Below, piece after piece: positions 54,217 through 62,841 of a stretch of DNA of 64,000 bases; the first letter of the stretch is position 1; each line of letters begins with the position of its first letter. The translations under genes were made by a program, and so were the position numbers. The stretch is taken from positions 10,413 to 74,412 of the forward strand of contig CAKPGU010000010.1 of the NCBI GenBank assembly GCA_934155265.1, written 5' to 3'. This DNA comes from an uncultured Clostridia bacterium. GTDB taxonomy: Bacteria; Bacillota; Clostridia; TANB77; CAG-508. Below the pieces are notes generated by a model that ran no database searches, had not been told where the DNA came from, and was given only the letters and a program-made list of their open reading frames with translations.

Positions 54217-54356
54217 AAATGCTAATATATTATTTTTAATACCTTGTTGTCGCAATCTACATATTAAAAATAATTATATGTTGATTGCTCCATATCGCAC
54301 TCGCACATGCTCGTTTGGTCGCTTACGCGGTATTTAAAATAATATATTAGCATTTT
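54217..54356. repeat. Large palindrome 1, between divergent genes, upstream of polC
   Basis: The left arm 54217-54243 and right arm 54329-54356 are near-perfect inverse copies (AATGCTAATATATTATTTT and its complement). They enclose an 85-base loop whose right half is G/C-rich, with CGCACTCGCACATGCTCG. No coding sequence is supported in the 420-base gap, which otherwise holds only A/T-rich DNA and the polC leader. Confidence 0.75.
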
Positions 54357-54503
54357 TTAAATATAATTTGATATAAGCCGAGGAACGTAATGAAAAGTTT
54401 ATATTTCAAATTTTTATTTTTATTGAAAAAAAGATAAAATTATGATAATATGATTCAAGACAAAAAGAGATAAAAATATCCTAGGAAGGAATGAAAAAGC
54501 AAA

Positions 54504-57500
54504 ATGTCAAAAGTACAAGAAATAAAGAAAAGCAGGAAAATTGGAGATGTATTTAGTGACTATAAAACAAACAGTAATATAGCAGATGCAGTAATAACAA
54601 AAATGAACTTAATAAAAAGAATGAATACATTAGAGCTAGGTATGGCTTCAAATGAATATATAGAAATAAAAGAAATATGGTATTTAGAAAAATTTTTAAG
54701 AGAAAGATTTCAATTTGGACAAGTACATATGCTAATGACATATCCACAAGGAATATATATAAAAAGAGTAGATGACGAATGGGAAAATTTAATATGTTAT
54801 ATGGCACATAAATATCCATTAATGCGACCATTGCTATTATTAAAAAGTAAAGTAGAATTAACTGAAAAAAATGTAAATGTATATATGCAAATAAAAGGAG
54901 CGGACTTTTTAAAAGCAAGAAAATTAGATAGAGAACTTGAAAGTGTAATATATAATTTATTCGGAAAAAAATACACAGTAAATATTGAAGAGAAAATAAA
55001 AGAACAAGAGGTAAAAGCATTTCAAGAAAAGACAAAAAAGATTGAAGAACAAGCAGTACATGAAGCAATGAGAGGAATTGCAATAAGAACACATCAAGAA
55101 GAACAATATAATGCACCAGAAATACAAGGAGATATTCCACCACTTCCAGAAGGACCATATAATGATGCAGATTATGCTATGCCACCAGAAGCAGAATTAG
55201 GATATATGCCAGAAATGGAAGAACTACCACAAGCAGGAAATATCATATTTGGAAAACCATCAAGAGCTAAGGAAAAGAAAATGAAGATAAAAGAATTAGA
55301 TGCTAATTCTGGAAGAGTAACATTAGAAGGAAGAATTGTAAACAGTGAATGTAGAGAAACAAAAACTGGAAAAGGGATGTTAATATATGAAATATATGAT
55401 GGTACAGGAATAATTACATGTAAATCATTTGCAGAAGACGGAGCAAAAGGAAATGAGATATTAGAAAAAATAAAATCAGCAAAGGCAATAAAGACAACAG
55501 GTAAAGCTGGATTTGATAGTTATGCAGGAGACATAACTGTAATGGCAAATATAATTGCAGAAATATCAGATGAAGGAATGCCACCACTTCCAGAGGAAGA
55601 TGACAGCACACCATTAATTTTAGGTTCATCAATGAATATAAGTGACCCACTTGTAAAAATAGTAGATATAAACCCAGAGTCAGGAAATGTTCGTATAGAT
55701 GGTGAAATACAAGCAATGGAAGACAAAGAAACAAAATCAGGAAAAGTAATTTTAAGTATAGATATATATGATGGAACAAGCACAATGACATGTAAAGCAT
55801 TTTTACCTGGAAATAGTGCAAAAAAAATCATAAAAAGATTAAAAGGAACAAAAGCAATAAAATTATCAGGAAGAGCTCAAATGGATGCATTTTCAAATGA
55901 GTTGACAGTAATGGCAAATACAATAGTAGTGTCAGAACCATTACCAAAAACAAAAAGAGAAGACCATGCAGAAGTAAAAAGAGTAGAATTACATATGCAT
56001 ACAAAAATGAGTGCAATGGATGCAATGACATCAGCAGAAGATTTAATAAAAAGAGCAATGAGTTGGGGAATGAAATCAATTGCAATAACAGACCATGGAG
56101 TTGTACAGGCATTCCCAGAAGCATATCATTTACTTGGAAGAGACAACCAAGATATGAAAGTAATATATGGAGTAGAAGCATACTTGGTACCAGATAAAGA
56201 AAAATCAGTAAAAAATCCAAAAGGACAAATTTTGGAAGATGCAACATATTGTGTATTAGACTTAGAAACAACAGGAATTTCAATAACAACAGAAAAAATT
56301 ACTGAAGTTGGAATAATGAAAGTAAAAAATGGAGAGGTAATTGATGAATTCGAAATATTTGTAAATCCAGAAAAGCCAATTCCACAAAGAGTAGTAGAAG
56401 TTACAAATATAACAGACGAAATGGTAAAAGATGCAGAAACAATAGACAAAGTATTTCCTAAAATTTTAGACTTTGTAGGAGATTCAATAATAGTTGCACA
56501 TAATGCAAGTTTCGATGTTGGATTTTTAAAACATAACGCAAAGCTTCTTGGATATGAGTTTAATAATACATATATAGACACATTACCACTTGCAAAAGAT
56601 TTATTTCCAGATTTAAAAAAATACAAATTAGGAAAAATTGCGGATAGTTTAGGAATTGAAGTTGATGTAGCACATAGAGCTTTAGCAGATGTTGACACAA
56701 CTGTAAAAGTATTTAATGTAATGTTAAAAAAATTAAAAGACAAAGGAATCAACACTGTTAATGAAGTTGATTCAGCAACTAAAGATCCAGAAGCTCAAAA
56801 AGAAGAATTTAAAAAGCAAAGAACCTATCATGCAATAATATTAGCAAAAAATTATATTGGACTAAGAAATTTATATAAATTAGTATCTCTTTCACATTTA
56901 CATTATTTTTATAAAAAACCACGTATATTAAAAAGTATATACAAAAAATATTCAGAAGGTTTAATATTAGGAAGTGCATGTGAAGCGGGAGAATTATACC
57001 AAGCAATAGAACTTGGAAAATCAGATGAAGAAATAGAAAATATAGCAAGAGATTATGATTATTTAGAGATTCAACCAATAGGAAATAATGAATTCTTAGT
57101 AAGAGATGGAAAAGTACCTGATAGAGAATATCTAAAAGATATAAACCGTAAAATTGTAGAATTAGGAGAAAAACTAAACAAACTAGTTGTAGCAACATGT
57201 GATGTTCATTTTATGGATCCACAAGACGAAATATACAGACGTATATTAGAAGCAGGTCAAGGATATAAAGATGCAGATAATCAAGCACCATTATATTTAA
57301 GAACAACAGAAGAAATGTTACAAGAGTTTAGCTATTTAGGAGAAGAAAAAGCATATGAAGTAGTTGTAACAAACACAAATAAAATATCAGATATGTGTGA
57401 TCGAATAGACCCAATATCACCAGAAAAATGTCCACCACATATACCAGGTTGTGAAGAAGACATAAAAAATATAGCTTATGACAAAGCACATGAATTATAT

Positions 57501-59321
57501 GGAGATCCATTACCAGAAATAGTACAAGCAAGACTTGACAAAGAGCTAAATTCAATAATAAGTAATGGATATTCAGTAATGTATATAATAGCACAAAAAC
57601 TAGTATGGAAATCAAATGAAGATGGATATATAGTAGGCTCAAGAGGGTCAGTAGGTTCATCACTTGTAGCATATATGACAGGTATAACAGAAGTAAACTC
57701 ATTAAAGCCACATTATAGATGTCCAAAATGCAAATATTCAGAATTTGAAGATTATGGAGTAGGAAATGGATTTGACTTACCAGATAAAGACTGTCCTAAA
57801 TGTGGTGCAAAATTAGCAAAAGACGGAATGGACATACCATTTGAAACATTCCTAGGATTTAATGGAGACAAGGAACCAGATATAGACTTAAACTTCTCAG
57901 GAGAATATCAAGCAAAAGCACATAAATATACAGAAGTAATCTTTGGAAAAGGAACAACATTTAAAGCAGGAACAGTAGGAACAGTTGCAGATAAAACAGC
58001 ATTTGGTTATGTTAAAAAATATTATGAAGAAAGAAATATACCAGTAAATAAAGCAGAAATAACAAGGCTTTCAGCAGGATGTACTGGTATAAAAAGAACA
58101 ACAGGACAACATCCAGGTGGAATAATAGTAGTGCCAAAAGGAAGAGAAATATATGAATTTACACCAGTACAACATCCTGCTGATGATCCAAACTCAGACA
58201 TAATAACAACACACTTTGATTATCACTCAATAGACGGAAACTTACTAAAATTAGACATACTGGGACACGACGATCCGACAGTAATTCGTATGTTACAAGA
58301 CATAACAGGAGTAGCACCAACAGTAATTCCGTTAGACGACAAAGAAACAATGTCAATATTCAATTCAACAACAGCCCTAGGAGTAACACCAGAACAAATA
58401 CATTCAGAAGTTGGAACATTTGGAATACCTGAATATGGAACGAAATTTGCCAGAGGAATGCTTATGGACACACACCCAACAACATTTGACGAACTAATAC
58501 GTTTATCAGGATTATCACATGGTACAGATGTATGGTTAGGAAATGCTCAAACATTAATAGAACAAGGAATAGTAACATTGAAAGAAGCAATATGTTGTCG
58601 TGACGATATAATGGTATATCTAATGCAAAAAGGATTACCACCAGACAAAGCATTTAAAATAATGGAAGCGGTACGTAAAGGAAAAGTAGCAAAAGGAAAA
58701 GAACCAAAATGGAAAGACGAATACATACCATTAATGGAAGAACATGGAGTACCTGATTGGTATGTAAAATCATGTGAAAAAATTAAATACATGTTTCCAA
58801 AGGCTCATGCAGCAGCATATGTAACAAATGCATTTAGAATAGCATGGTTCAAAGTACATATTCCACTTGCATATTATGCAGCATATTATTCAATCAGGGC
58901 AAAAGCATTTGATGCAGAAGCAATGATAAATGGAAAAGAAAAAGTAAAAAATAAAATGAAAGAAATAGACATGATGGGAAATGCAGCAACCCCAAAAGAC
59001 AAAGATATGTATGATGACTTAGAAATAGTATTAGAAATGTATGAAAGAGGATTTAGATTTTTACCAATAGATTTATATAAGTCACATGCAACAAAATTCT
59101 TAGTAGAAGGAGACAGTCTTCGTCCACCTTTAAACAGTATAGCAGGTCTAGGATCAGTTGCAGCTGAAAGCATAATGAGGGCAAGAGAAAAAGAAAAATT
59201 CATGTCAATTGATGATATGAAAATACGTGCAAAAATAGGAGATTCTGTAACAGAATTATTACGTCAATTTGGTTGCTTAGAAGGAATGAGTCAAAGTAAT
59301 CAATTGAGTTTATTTGGATAA
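54504..59321 (+). CDS. polC: DNA polymerase III alpha subunit, PolC type, with duplicated OB domain
   Basis: Gram-positive replicative polymerase with built-in proofreading. Order: N-terminal domain (1-260), OB fold 1 (about 262-350), OB fold 2 (about 385-475), PHP (LHMHTKMSAMDAMT, from 495) interrupted by the DEDD exonuclease (CVLDLETTG at 583, AHNASFDVGF, AHRALADVDTT), zinc-type CPKC/CPKCGAK (1073-1110) and polymerase core with PDIDLNFSGEYQAKAH (1125). It has 1605 residues against about 1440 usual; the extra length fits the second OB copy, which repeats the first (DGTGIITCKSF against DGTSTMTCKAF). GGAAGGA precedes the ATG. Monocistronic. Confidence 0.97.
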   Translation: MSKVQEIKKSRKIGDVFSDYKTNSNIADAVITKMNLIKRMNTLELGMASNEYIEIKEIWYLEKFLRERFQFGQVHMLMTYPQGIYIKRVDDEWENLICYMAHKYPLMRPLLLLKSKVELTEKNVNVYMQIKGADFLKARKLDRELESVIYNLFGKKYTVNIEEKIKEQEVKAFQEKTKKIEEQAVHEAMRGIAIRTHQEEQYNAPEIQGDIPPLPEGPYNDADYAMPPEAELGYMPEMEELPQAGNIIFGKPSRAKEKKMKIKELDANSGRVTLEGRIVNSECRETKTGKGMLIYEIYDGTGIITCKSFAEDGAKGNEILEKIKSAKAIKTTGKAGFDSYAGDITVMANIIAEISDEGMPPLPEEDDSTPLILGSSMNISDPLVKIVDINPESGNVRIDGEIQAMEDKETKSGKVILSIDIYDGTSTMTCKAFLPGNSAKKIIKRLKGTKAIKLSGRAQMDAFSNELTVMANTIVVSEPLPKTKREDHAEVKRVELHMHTKMSAMDAMTSAEDLIKRAMSWGMKSIAITDHGVVQAFPEAYHLLGRDNQDMKVIYGVEAYLVPDKEKSVKNPKGQILEDATYCVLDLETTGISITTEKITEVGIMKVKNGEVIDEFEIFVNPEKPIPQRVVEVTNITDEMVKDAETIDKVFPKILDFVGDSIIVAHNASFDVGFLKHNAKLLGYEFNNTYIDTLPLAKDLFPDLKKYKLGKIADSLGIEVDVAHRALADVDTTVKVFNVMLKKLKDKGINTVNEVDSATKDPEAQKEEFKKQRTYHAIILAKNYIGLRNLYKLVSLSHLHYFYKKPRILKSIYKKYSEGLILGSACEAGELYQAIELGKSDEEIENIARDYDYLEIQPIGNNEFLVRDGKVPDREYLKDINRKIVELGEKLNKLVVATCDVHFMDPQDEIYRRILEAGQGYKDADNQAPLYLRTTEEMLQEFSYLGEEKAYEVVVTNTNKISDMCDRIDPISPEKCPPHIPGCEEDIKNIAYDKAHELYGDPLPEIVQARLDKELNSIISNGYSVMYIIAQKLVWKSNEDGYIVGSRGSVGSSLVAYMTGITEVNSLKPHYRCPKCKYSEFEDYGVGNGFDLPDKDCPKCGAKLAKDGMDIPFETFLGFNGDKEPDIDLNFSGEYQAKAHKYTEVIFGKGTTFKAGTVGTVADKTAFGYVKKYYEERNIPVNKAEITRLSAGCTGIKRTTGQHPGGIIVVPKGREIYEFTPVQHPADDPNSDIITTHFDYHSIDGNLLKLDILGHDDPTVIRMLQDITGVAPTVIPLDDKETMSIFNSTTALGVTPEQIHSEVGTFGIPEYGTKFARGMLMDTHPTTFDELIRLSGLSHGTDVWLGNAQTLIEQGIVTLKEAICCRDDIMVYLMQKGLPPDKAFKIMEAVRKGKVAKGKEPKWKDEYIPLMEEHGVPDWYVKSCEKIKYMFPKAHAAAYVTNAFRIAWFKVHIPLAYYAAYYSIRAKAFDAEAMINGKEKVKNKMKEIDMMGNAATPKDKDMYDDLEIVLEMYERGFRFLPIDLYKSHATKFLVEGDSLRPPLNSIAGLGSVAAESIMRAREKEKFMSIDDMKIRAKIGDSVTELLRQFGCLEGMSQSNQLSLFG

Positions 59322-59323
59322 TT

Positions 59324-59386
59324 TACCATTGGGGACACCCATTAATGGTAAAAAAATTTACCACAGGGGACACCCCTTATGTGGAA
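59324..59386. repeat. Two GGGGACACCC hairpin units after polC
   Basis: TTACCATT-GGGGACACCC-ATTAATGGTAA and ACCACA-GGGGACACCCC-TTATGTGG are small self-complementary units. They share their core with the 11790-12043 cluster, placing another member of the same repeat family at a gene end. Confidence 0.75.
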
Positions 59387-59436
59387 AAATTTAATAAAAG
59401 TTATATGTGGTCCATACTTGTAAGAAAGGAAGAAAG

Positions 59437-59739
59437 ATGCTAGAAAGTAATATACAAATAGGAGATATATTCTCATTAAAAAATATAATAATTTATTTAA
59501 TAGTTATAAATTTAATAGGTTTCTATATGATGTGGTCAGACAAAAGAAGAGCTAAATGGGGAAAATGGAGAATTCCGGAACAAACATTATTCATAGTTAC
59601 TGCATTAGGTGGAGGAATTGGTACTATTGCTGGAATGTATACTTTTAGACATAAAACTAAAAAAATTAAATTTACAGTAGGATTACCAGTGATATTGATT
59701 TTAGAAATCATTTTAGTTATTTATTTGAAGTTTATGTAA
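59437..59739 (+). CDS. DUF1294 small membrane protein
   Basis: 100 residues with three predicted helices. The DUF1294 signature is present: NLIGFYMMWSDKRRAKWGKWRIPEQTLFIVTALGGGIGTIAGMYTFRHKTKKIKF. Function unknown. In-frame codons from 59407 lack a ribosome binding site; AAAGGA before the ATG at 59437 decides. It follows the polC repeat units and precedes a 560-base gap. Confidence 0.88.
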   Translation: MLESNIQIGDIFSLKNIIIYLIVINLIGFYMMWSDKRRAKWGKWRIPEQTLFIVTALGGGIGTIAGMYTFRHKTKKIKFTVGLPVILILEIILVIYLKFM

Positions 59740-59743
59740 TTTG

Positions 59744-59860
59744 ATAAGAAGATAATATATTATTTTGCTGTTTAACTGCGGACGCATTGCTATTTTAAAT
59801 TTGTTTGCAACAAATTTAAAACACATTGTTAAACTTTAAAATTATATATTGCCTTCTTAT
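59744..59860. repeat. Large palindrome 2 with nested hairpin
   Basis: The outer arms (59744-59775 and 59829-59860) are imperfect inverse copies closed by ATAAGAAG/CTTCTTAT. Inside, TTTTAAATTTGTT pairs perfectly with AACAAATTTAAAA (59793-59821). The short left loop includes the GC-rich word GCGGACGCATTGC. It starts just after the DUF1294 stop. Confidence 0.7.
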
Positions 59861-59936
59861 TTATTTTTTACAATAAATCATAAAAAATAAGTTACATAAA
59901 AAACGACAAAAAATTCAAATAAATGTAAAATAAAAA

Positions 59937-60031
59937 TTATCAACAGTTGAATGTGAATAACTCATGAACGAAAAATGTCTATTTAAAGTTATTCACAAAG
60001 TTATCCACATTATCCACAATTGTGTGGATAA
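59937..60031. promoter_or_regulatory. Cluster of six DnaA-box-like sequences
   Basis: TTATCAACA (59937), TGTGAATAA (59952, reverse), TTATTCACA (59989), TTATCCACA (60001), TTATCCACA (60010) and TGTGGATAA (60023, reverse). Three are exact matches to the consensus TTATCCACA. A/T-rich DNA follows, then palindrome 3. It may be an origin, a DnaA titration site or a DnaA-controlled promoter; no dnaA or dnaN gene is in the window. Confidence 0.8.
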
Positions 60032-60094
60032 ATTTTTAAAATAAAATCGTAAACTTAAAAGAAAACATAATATAGAATAGAATTTAAATTAATT

Positions 60095-60181
60095 AAAAAA
60101 GTTAAAAATATCATTTTATCGTTGCACGTCGGACAATTTTAAACACCTCGTTTCACTTTAAAATGATATTTTTACTTTTTT
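60095..60181. repeat. Large palindrome 3
   Basis: The arms 60095-60118 and 60159-60181 are inverse copies (one extra base on the left) around a 40-base loop with CGTTGCACGTCGG. Same layout as the palindromes at 54217 and 59744: A/T arms and a G/C-richer loop. Confidence 0.75.
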
Positions 60182-60236
60182 TAGATTTTTAAATTTATTA
60201 TAAAAACTGAATGGTAATTCGAATTATAAAAAAAGC

Positions 60237-60265
60237 TTGCATAAAACACAATAAAATTATATAAT
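60237..60265 (+). promoter_or_regulatory. Promoter of the TetR-acyl-CoA synthetase operon
   Basis: TTGCAT, 17-base spacer, TATAAT, 37 bases before the TetR start. Confidence 0.7.
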
Positions 60266-60302
60266 ATGAAAGAAAAATTGAGAAAAAATGGGTGTGAAGT
60301 AT

Positions 60303-60872
60303 ATGAATAAAACCAAAAGGAAAATATTTGAAACATCAATGAAACTATTTGCAGAAAAGGGATATGATGCAACAAGTATAGAAGAAATTACTGCGACGGT
60401 TGGAGTTGCAAAAGGAACATTATATTACCACTTTTCTAGTAAAGAAGAAATATTTAACTTTTTAATAGAAGAAGGAATTAAACTATTACAAAATAGTGTT
60501 GATATAAAAACAGCAAAACACAATAATTATATAGATAAAATAAAAGCCATAATATTAATACAAATAAAAATAGTAGCCAAATATGAAGATATAATAACAA
60601 TAATCCTAAGCCAATTTTGGGGAAATGAAGCAAGAAACAAAAAATGTCAGGATCATGTATATGATTATATTGGGCAAATAGAACAAATAGTACAACAAGG
60701 AATTGAGAAAGACGAAATAAAAAAAGGTGATACAAGAGCAATAGCTTCAGAAATATATGGATTGATATGTTCAACATTAGTGTACAAAAAAAGAGAAGGC
60801 GAGCAAATGGATATAATGAAATTATATCATGAATATGAAAACACAGTTGTAAACGGACTAAGAGTAAAATAA
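60303..60872 (+). CDS. TetR/AcrR-family transcriptional regulator
   Basis: 189 residues. The N-terminal helix-turn-helix is typical: KIFETSMKLFAEKGYDATSIEEITATVGVAKGTLYYHFSSKEEIFNFLI. The helical ligand domain shows no recognised signature. The ATG at 60303 is preferred over 60288, with a weak GGGTG upstream. It precedes an acyl-CoA synthetase gene by 30 bases; by analogy with FadR/FapR-like local regulators it may control that gene in response to fatty acids or acyl-CoA, an inference from position. Confidence 0.92.
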   Translation: MNKTKRKIFETSMKLFAEKGYDATSIEEITATVGVAKGTLYYHFSSKEEIFNFLIEEGIKLLQNSVDIKTAKHNNYIDKIKAIILIQIKIVAKYEDIITIILSQFWGNEARNKKCQDHVYDYIGQIEQIVQQGIEKDEIKKGDTRAIASEIYGLICSTLVYKKREGEQMDIMKLYHEYENTVVNGLRVK

Positions 60873-60902
60873 TGTATAAAATGAAGGGAAAGAGAACTTA
60901 AA

Positions 60903-62612
60903 ATGGAATCAAAAAAAATGAAATATACAGATTTAAAAGATATGTTAAAACAAACAGGAGAGGTATATGGAGATAGACCTGCATATATGTTAAAAACAGA
61001 AATAAAAGGTGAACTAAAACAGGTAACACATAAAGAATTTAGAGATGAAATAAATGCACTAGGAACAGCACTAATAAAAATGGGATTAAAGGATAAGAGA
61101 ATTGCAGTAATTTCTGAAAATAGATATGAATGGGAATTAGCATATTTAGCAATTGCAGCAGGAACAGGAGTTGTTGTACCATTAGATAAATCATTACCAG
61201 AAAATGAAATTGAAAGTTTAATTTTACGTTCACAAGTAGAAGCAATATTTTATTCAAAAAAATATGATGAAGTAATGAACAAACTAAGAGAAAAAAAGAA
61301 TACTAATTTAAGATATTTTATATCAATGGAATTAGATGAAAACACAAATGGAATATATTCTCAAAAAACATTAGTAGAAAAAGGAAAAAAACTAATAGAA
61401 GATGGAGATACTAGTTATTTAGATGCAAAAATTGATGCAGACAAAATGGGAATAATGCTATTTACATCAGGAACTACAGCAATGTCAAAAGCTGTAATGC
61501 TATCACATAAAAATATAGTAACTAATATAATGGATATAGATGAAAGATTTAACTTGACTGATAAAGAAAGATTTTTATCATTTTTACCATTGCATCATGT
61601 ATTTGAATGTACAGTAGGATTTTTATATCCTGTATCAATTGGATCATGTATATATTTCTGCGAAGGTGTAAAACATATGGCAGACAATATTAAAGAATAT
61701 CGTATAACTGCAATGATATCAGTTCCAGCTGTATTTGATATTATATATAGAAAAGTAATGAAAACAATTGAGAAAAAAGGAAAATTACCAACTGTAGAAA
61801 AAGGTAAAAAGATATCAAATTTATTATTAAAAGTAAAAATAGACCTTAGAAAACAACTATTCAAAGAAATTCATGAAAGTTTAGGACCAGACTTAAAATT
61901 AGTTGTAACAGGTGGTGCAGCATTAGATCCTGAGACTGAAAAAGGATTTAATGACCTTGGGTTTGATTTAGAGCAAGGATATGGATTAACAGAAACATCA
62001 CCAGTAATAGCAGCAGAGATCCCTAAGTGCAGAAGACTAGGATCAATAGGAAAGAAATTTCCAAGTGTAGAAGTCAAAATAGATAATCCAGATGAAGAAG
62101 GAATAGGAGAATTAATGGCAAAAGGTCCATCAATAATGATAGGATATTATGAAAATGAAGAAGCTACAAAATCAGCTTTAGAACCAGACGGATGGTTTCA
62201 CACAGGTGATTTAGCAAGAATTGATAAAGATGGATTTATTTATATATCTGGTAGAAAGAAAAGTGTAATAGTTTTAAATAACGGAAAAAATGTATTCCCA
62301 GAAGAAATTGAAACATTATTAAATAAAGTAGAAGGAATAAAAGAATCATTTGTTTATGAGAAAAAAGAAGATGATGGAGATGTAAAAGTCTGCGTAAAAA
62401 TAGTTTATGATAAAGAAATGATTAAAGAATTATACAATATTGAAGGTGAAGATAAAATTAGAGAATTTTTATGGGAAAAAGTAAAAGAAGTTAATAGATT
62501 AATGCCAAAATATAAATATGTTAGAGAAATGATTATTACAGAAGAAGAACTTATAAAGACAACTACTTTAAAAATTAAAAGACATGAAGAAATGAAAAAA
62601 ATATTTGGATAA
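60903..62612 (+). CDS. AMP-forming acyl-CoA synthetase (long-chain fatty acid--CoA ligase type)
   Basis: Activates a carboxylate, probably a fatty acid, to acyl-CoA via acyl-AMP. Motifs of the ANL superfamily: MLFTSGTTAMSKAVMLSHKN (the P-loop-like A3), GYGLTETSPVI (A5), DGWFHTGDLARIDKDGFIYISGRKKSVIVLNNGKNVFPEEIE (A7-A8), and the catalytic Lys near the end in KTTTLKIKRHEE. 569 residues; the best overall resemblance is to FadD-like long-chain enzymes. GGGAAAGAG precedes the ATG. Cotranscribed with the TetR gene. Confidence 0.9.
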   Translation: MESKKMKYTDLKDMLKQTGEVYGDRPAYMLKTEIKGELKQVTHKEFRDEINALGTALIKMGLKDKRIAVISENRYEWELAYLAIAAGTGVVVPLDKSLPENEIESLILRSQVEAIFYSKKYDEVMNKLREKKNTNLRYFISMELDENTNGIYSQKTLVEKGKKLIEDGDTSYLDAKIDADKMGIMLFTSGTTAMSKAVMLSHKNIVTNIMDIDERFNLTDKERFLSFLPLHHVFECTVGFLYPVSIGSCIYFCEGVKHMADNIKEYRITAMISVPAVFDIIYRKVMKTIEKKGKLPTVEKGKKISNLLLKVKIDLRKQLFKEIHESLGPDLKLVVTGGAALDPETEKGFNDLGFDLEQGYGLTETSPVIAAEIPKCRRLGSIGKKFPSVEVKIDNPDEEGIGELMAKGPSIMIGYYENEEATKSALEPDGWFHTGDLARIDKDGFIYISGRKKSVIVLNNGKNVFPEEIETLLNKVEGIKESFVYEKKEDDGDVKVCVKIVYDKEMIKELYNIEGEDKIREFLWEKVKEVNRLMPKYKYVREMIITEEELIKTTTLKIKRHEEMKKIFG

Positions 62613-62619
62613 ATATTAT

Positions 62620-62662
62620 GGAACAGTTTAAATTGCTATTAAAGCAAATAGAGGGCTGTTCC
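62620..62662 (+). terminator. Hairpin after the acyl-CoA synthetase gene
   Basis: GGAACAG pairs with CTGTTCC, with an inner TTGCT/AGCAA stem. The T run is weak, so termination efficiency is uncertain. Confidence 0.5.
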
Positions 62663-62708
62663 TAATTTATTGCAATTACGTTGAATTATAAATTCAGCAA
62701 TATAAAAT

Positions 62709-62744
62709 ATTACATTTGTATTACAAATGTAATGAAAATGTAAT
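62709..62744 (+). promoter_or_regulatory. TGTAAT array and inverted repeat upstream of the unknown coiled-coil gene
   Basis: TGTATT (62717), TGTAAT (62728) and TGTAAT (62739) are 11 bases apart, as at 52712. ATTACATTTGT and ACAAATGTAAT (62709-62733) also form a perfect inverted repeat. Confidence 0.55.
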
Positions 62745-62765
62745 ATAAAAAGTGAAAAAAAAGTA

Positions 62766-62794
62766 TTGAGCTTTTATTGAGCCTGTTGTATAAT
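62766..62794 (+). promoter_or_regulatory. Promoter of the unknown coiled-coil gene
   Basis: TTGAGC, 17-base spacer, TATAAT. Confidence 0.65.
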
Positions 62795-62841
62795 AAAATA
62801 GAATTTAATTATTGACTACATAGGAAAAAGGAGGAATTTGC

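Noticed and set aside
54134..54337. A 67-residue frame across palindrome 1
   Set aside because: It reads through both palindrome arms and the loop, lacks a ribosome binding site and has no family match.
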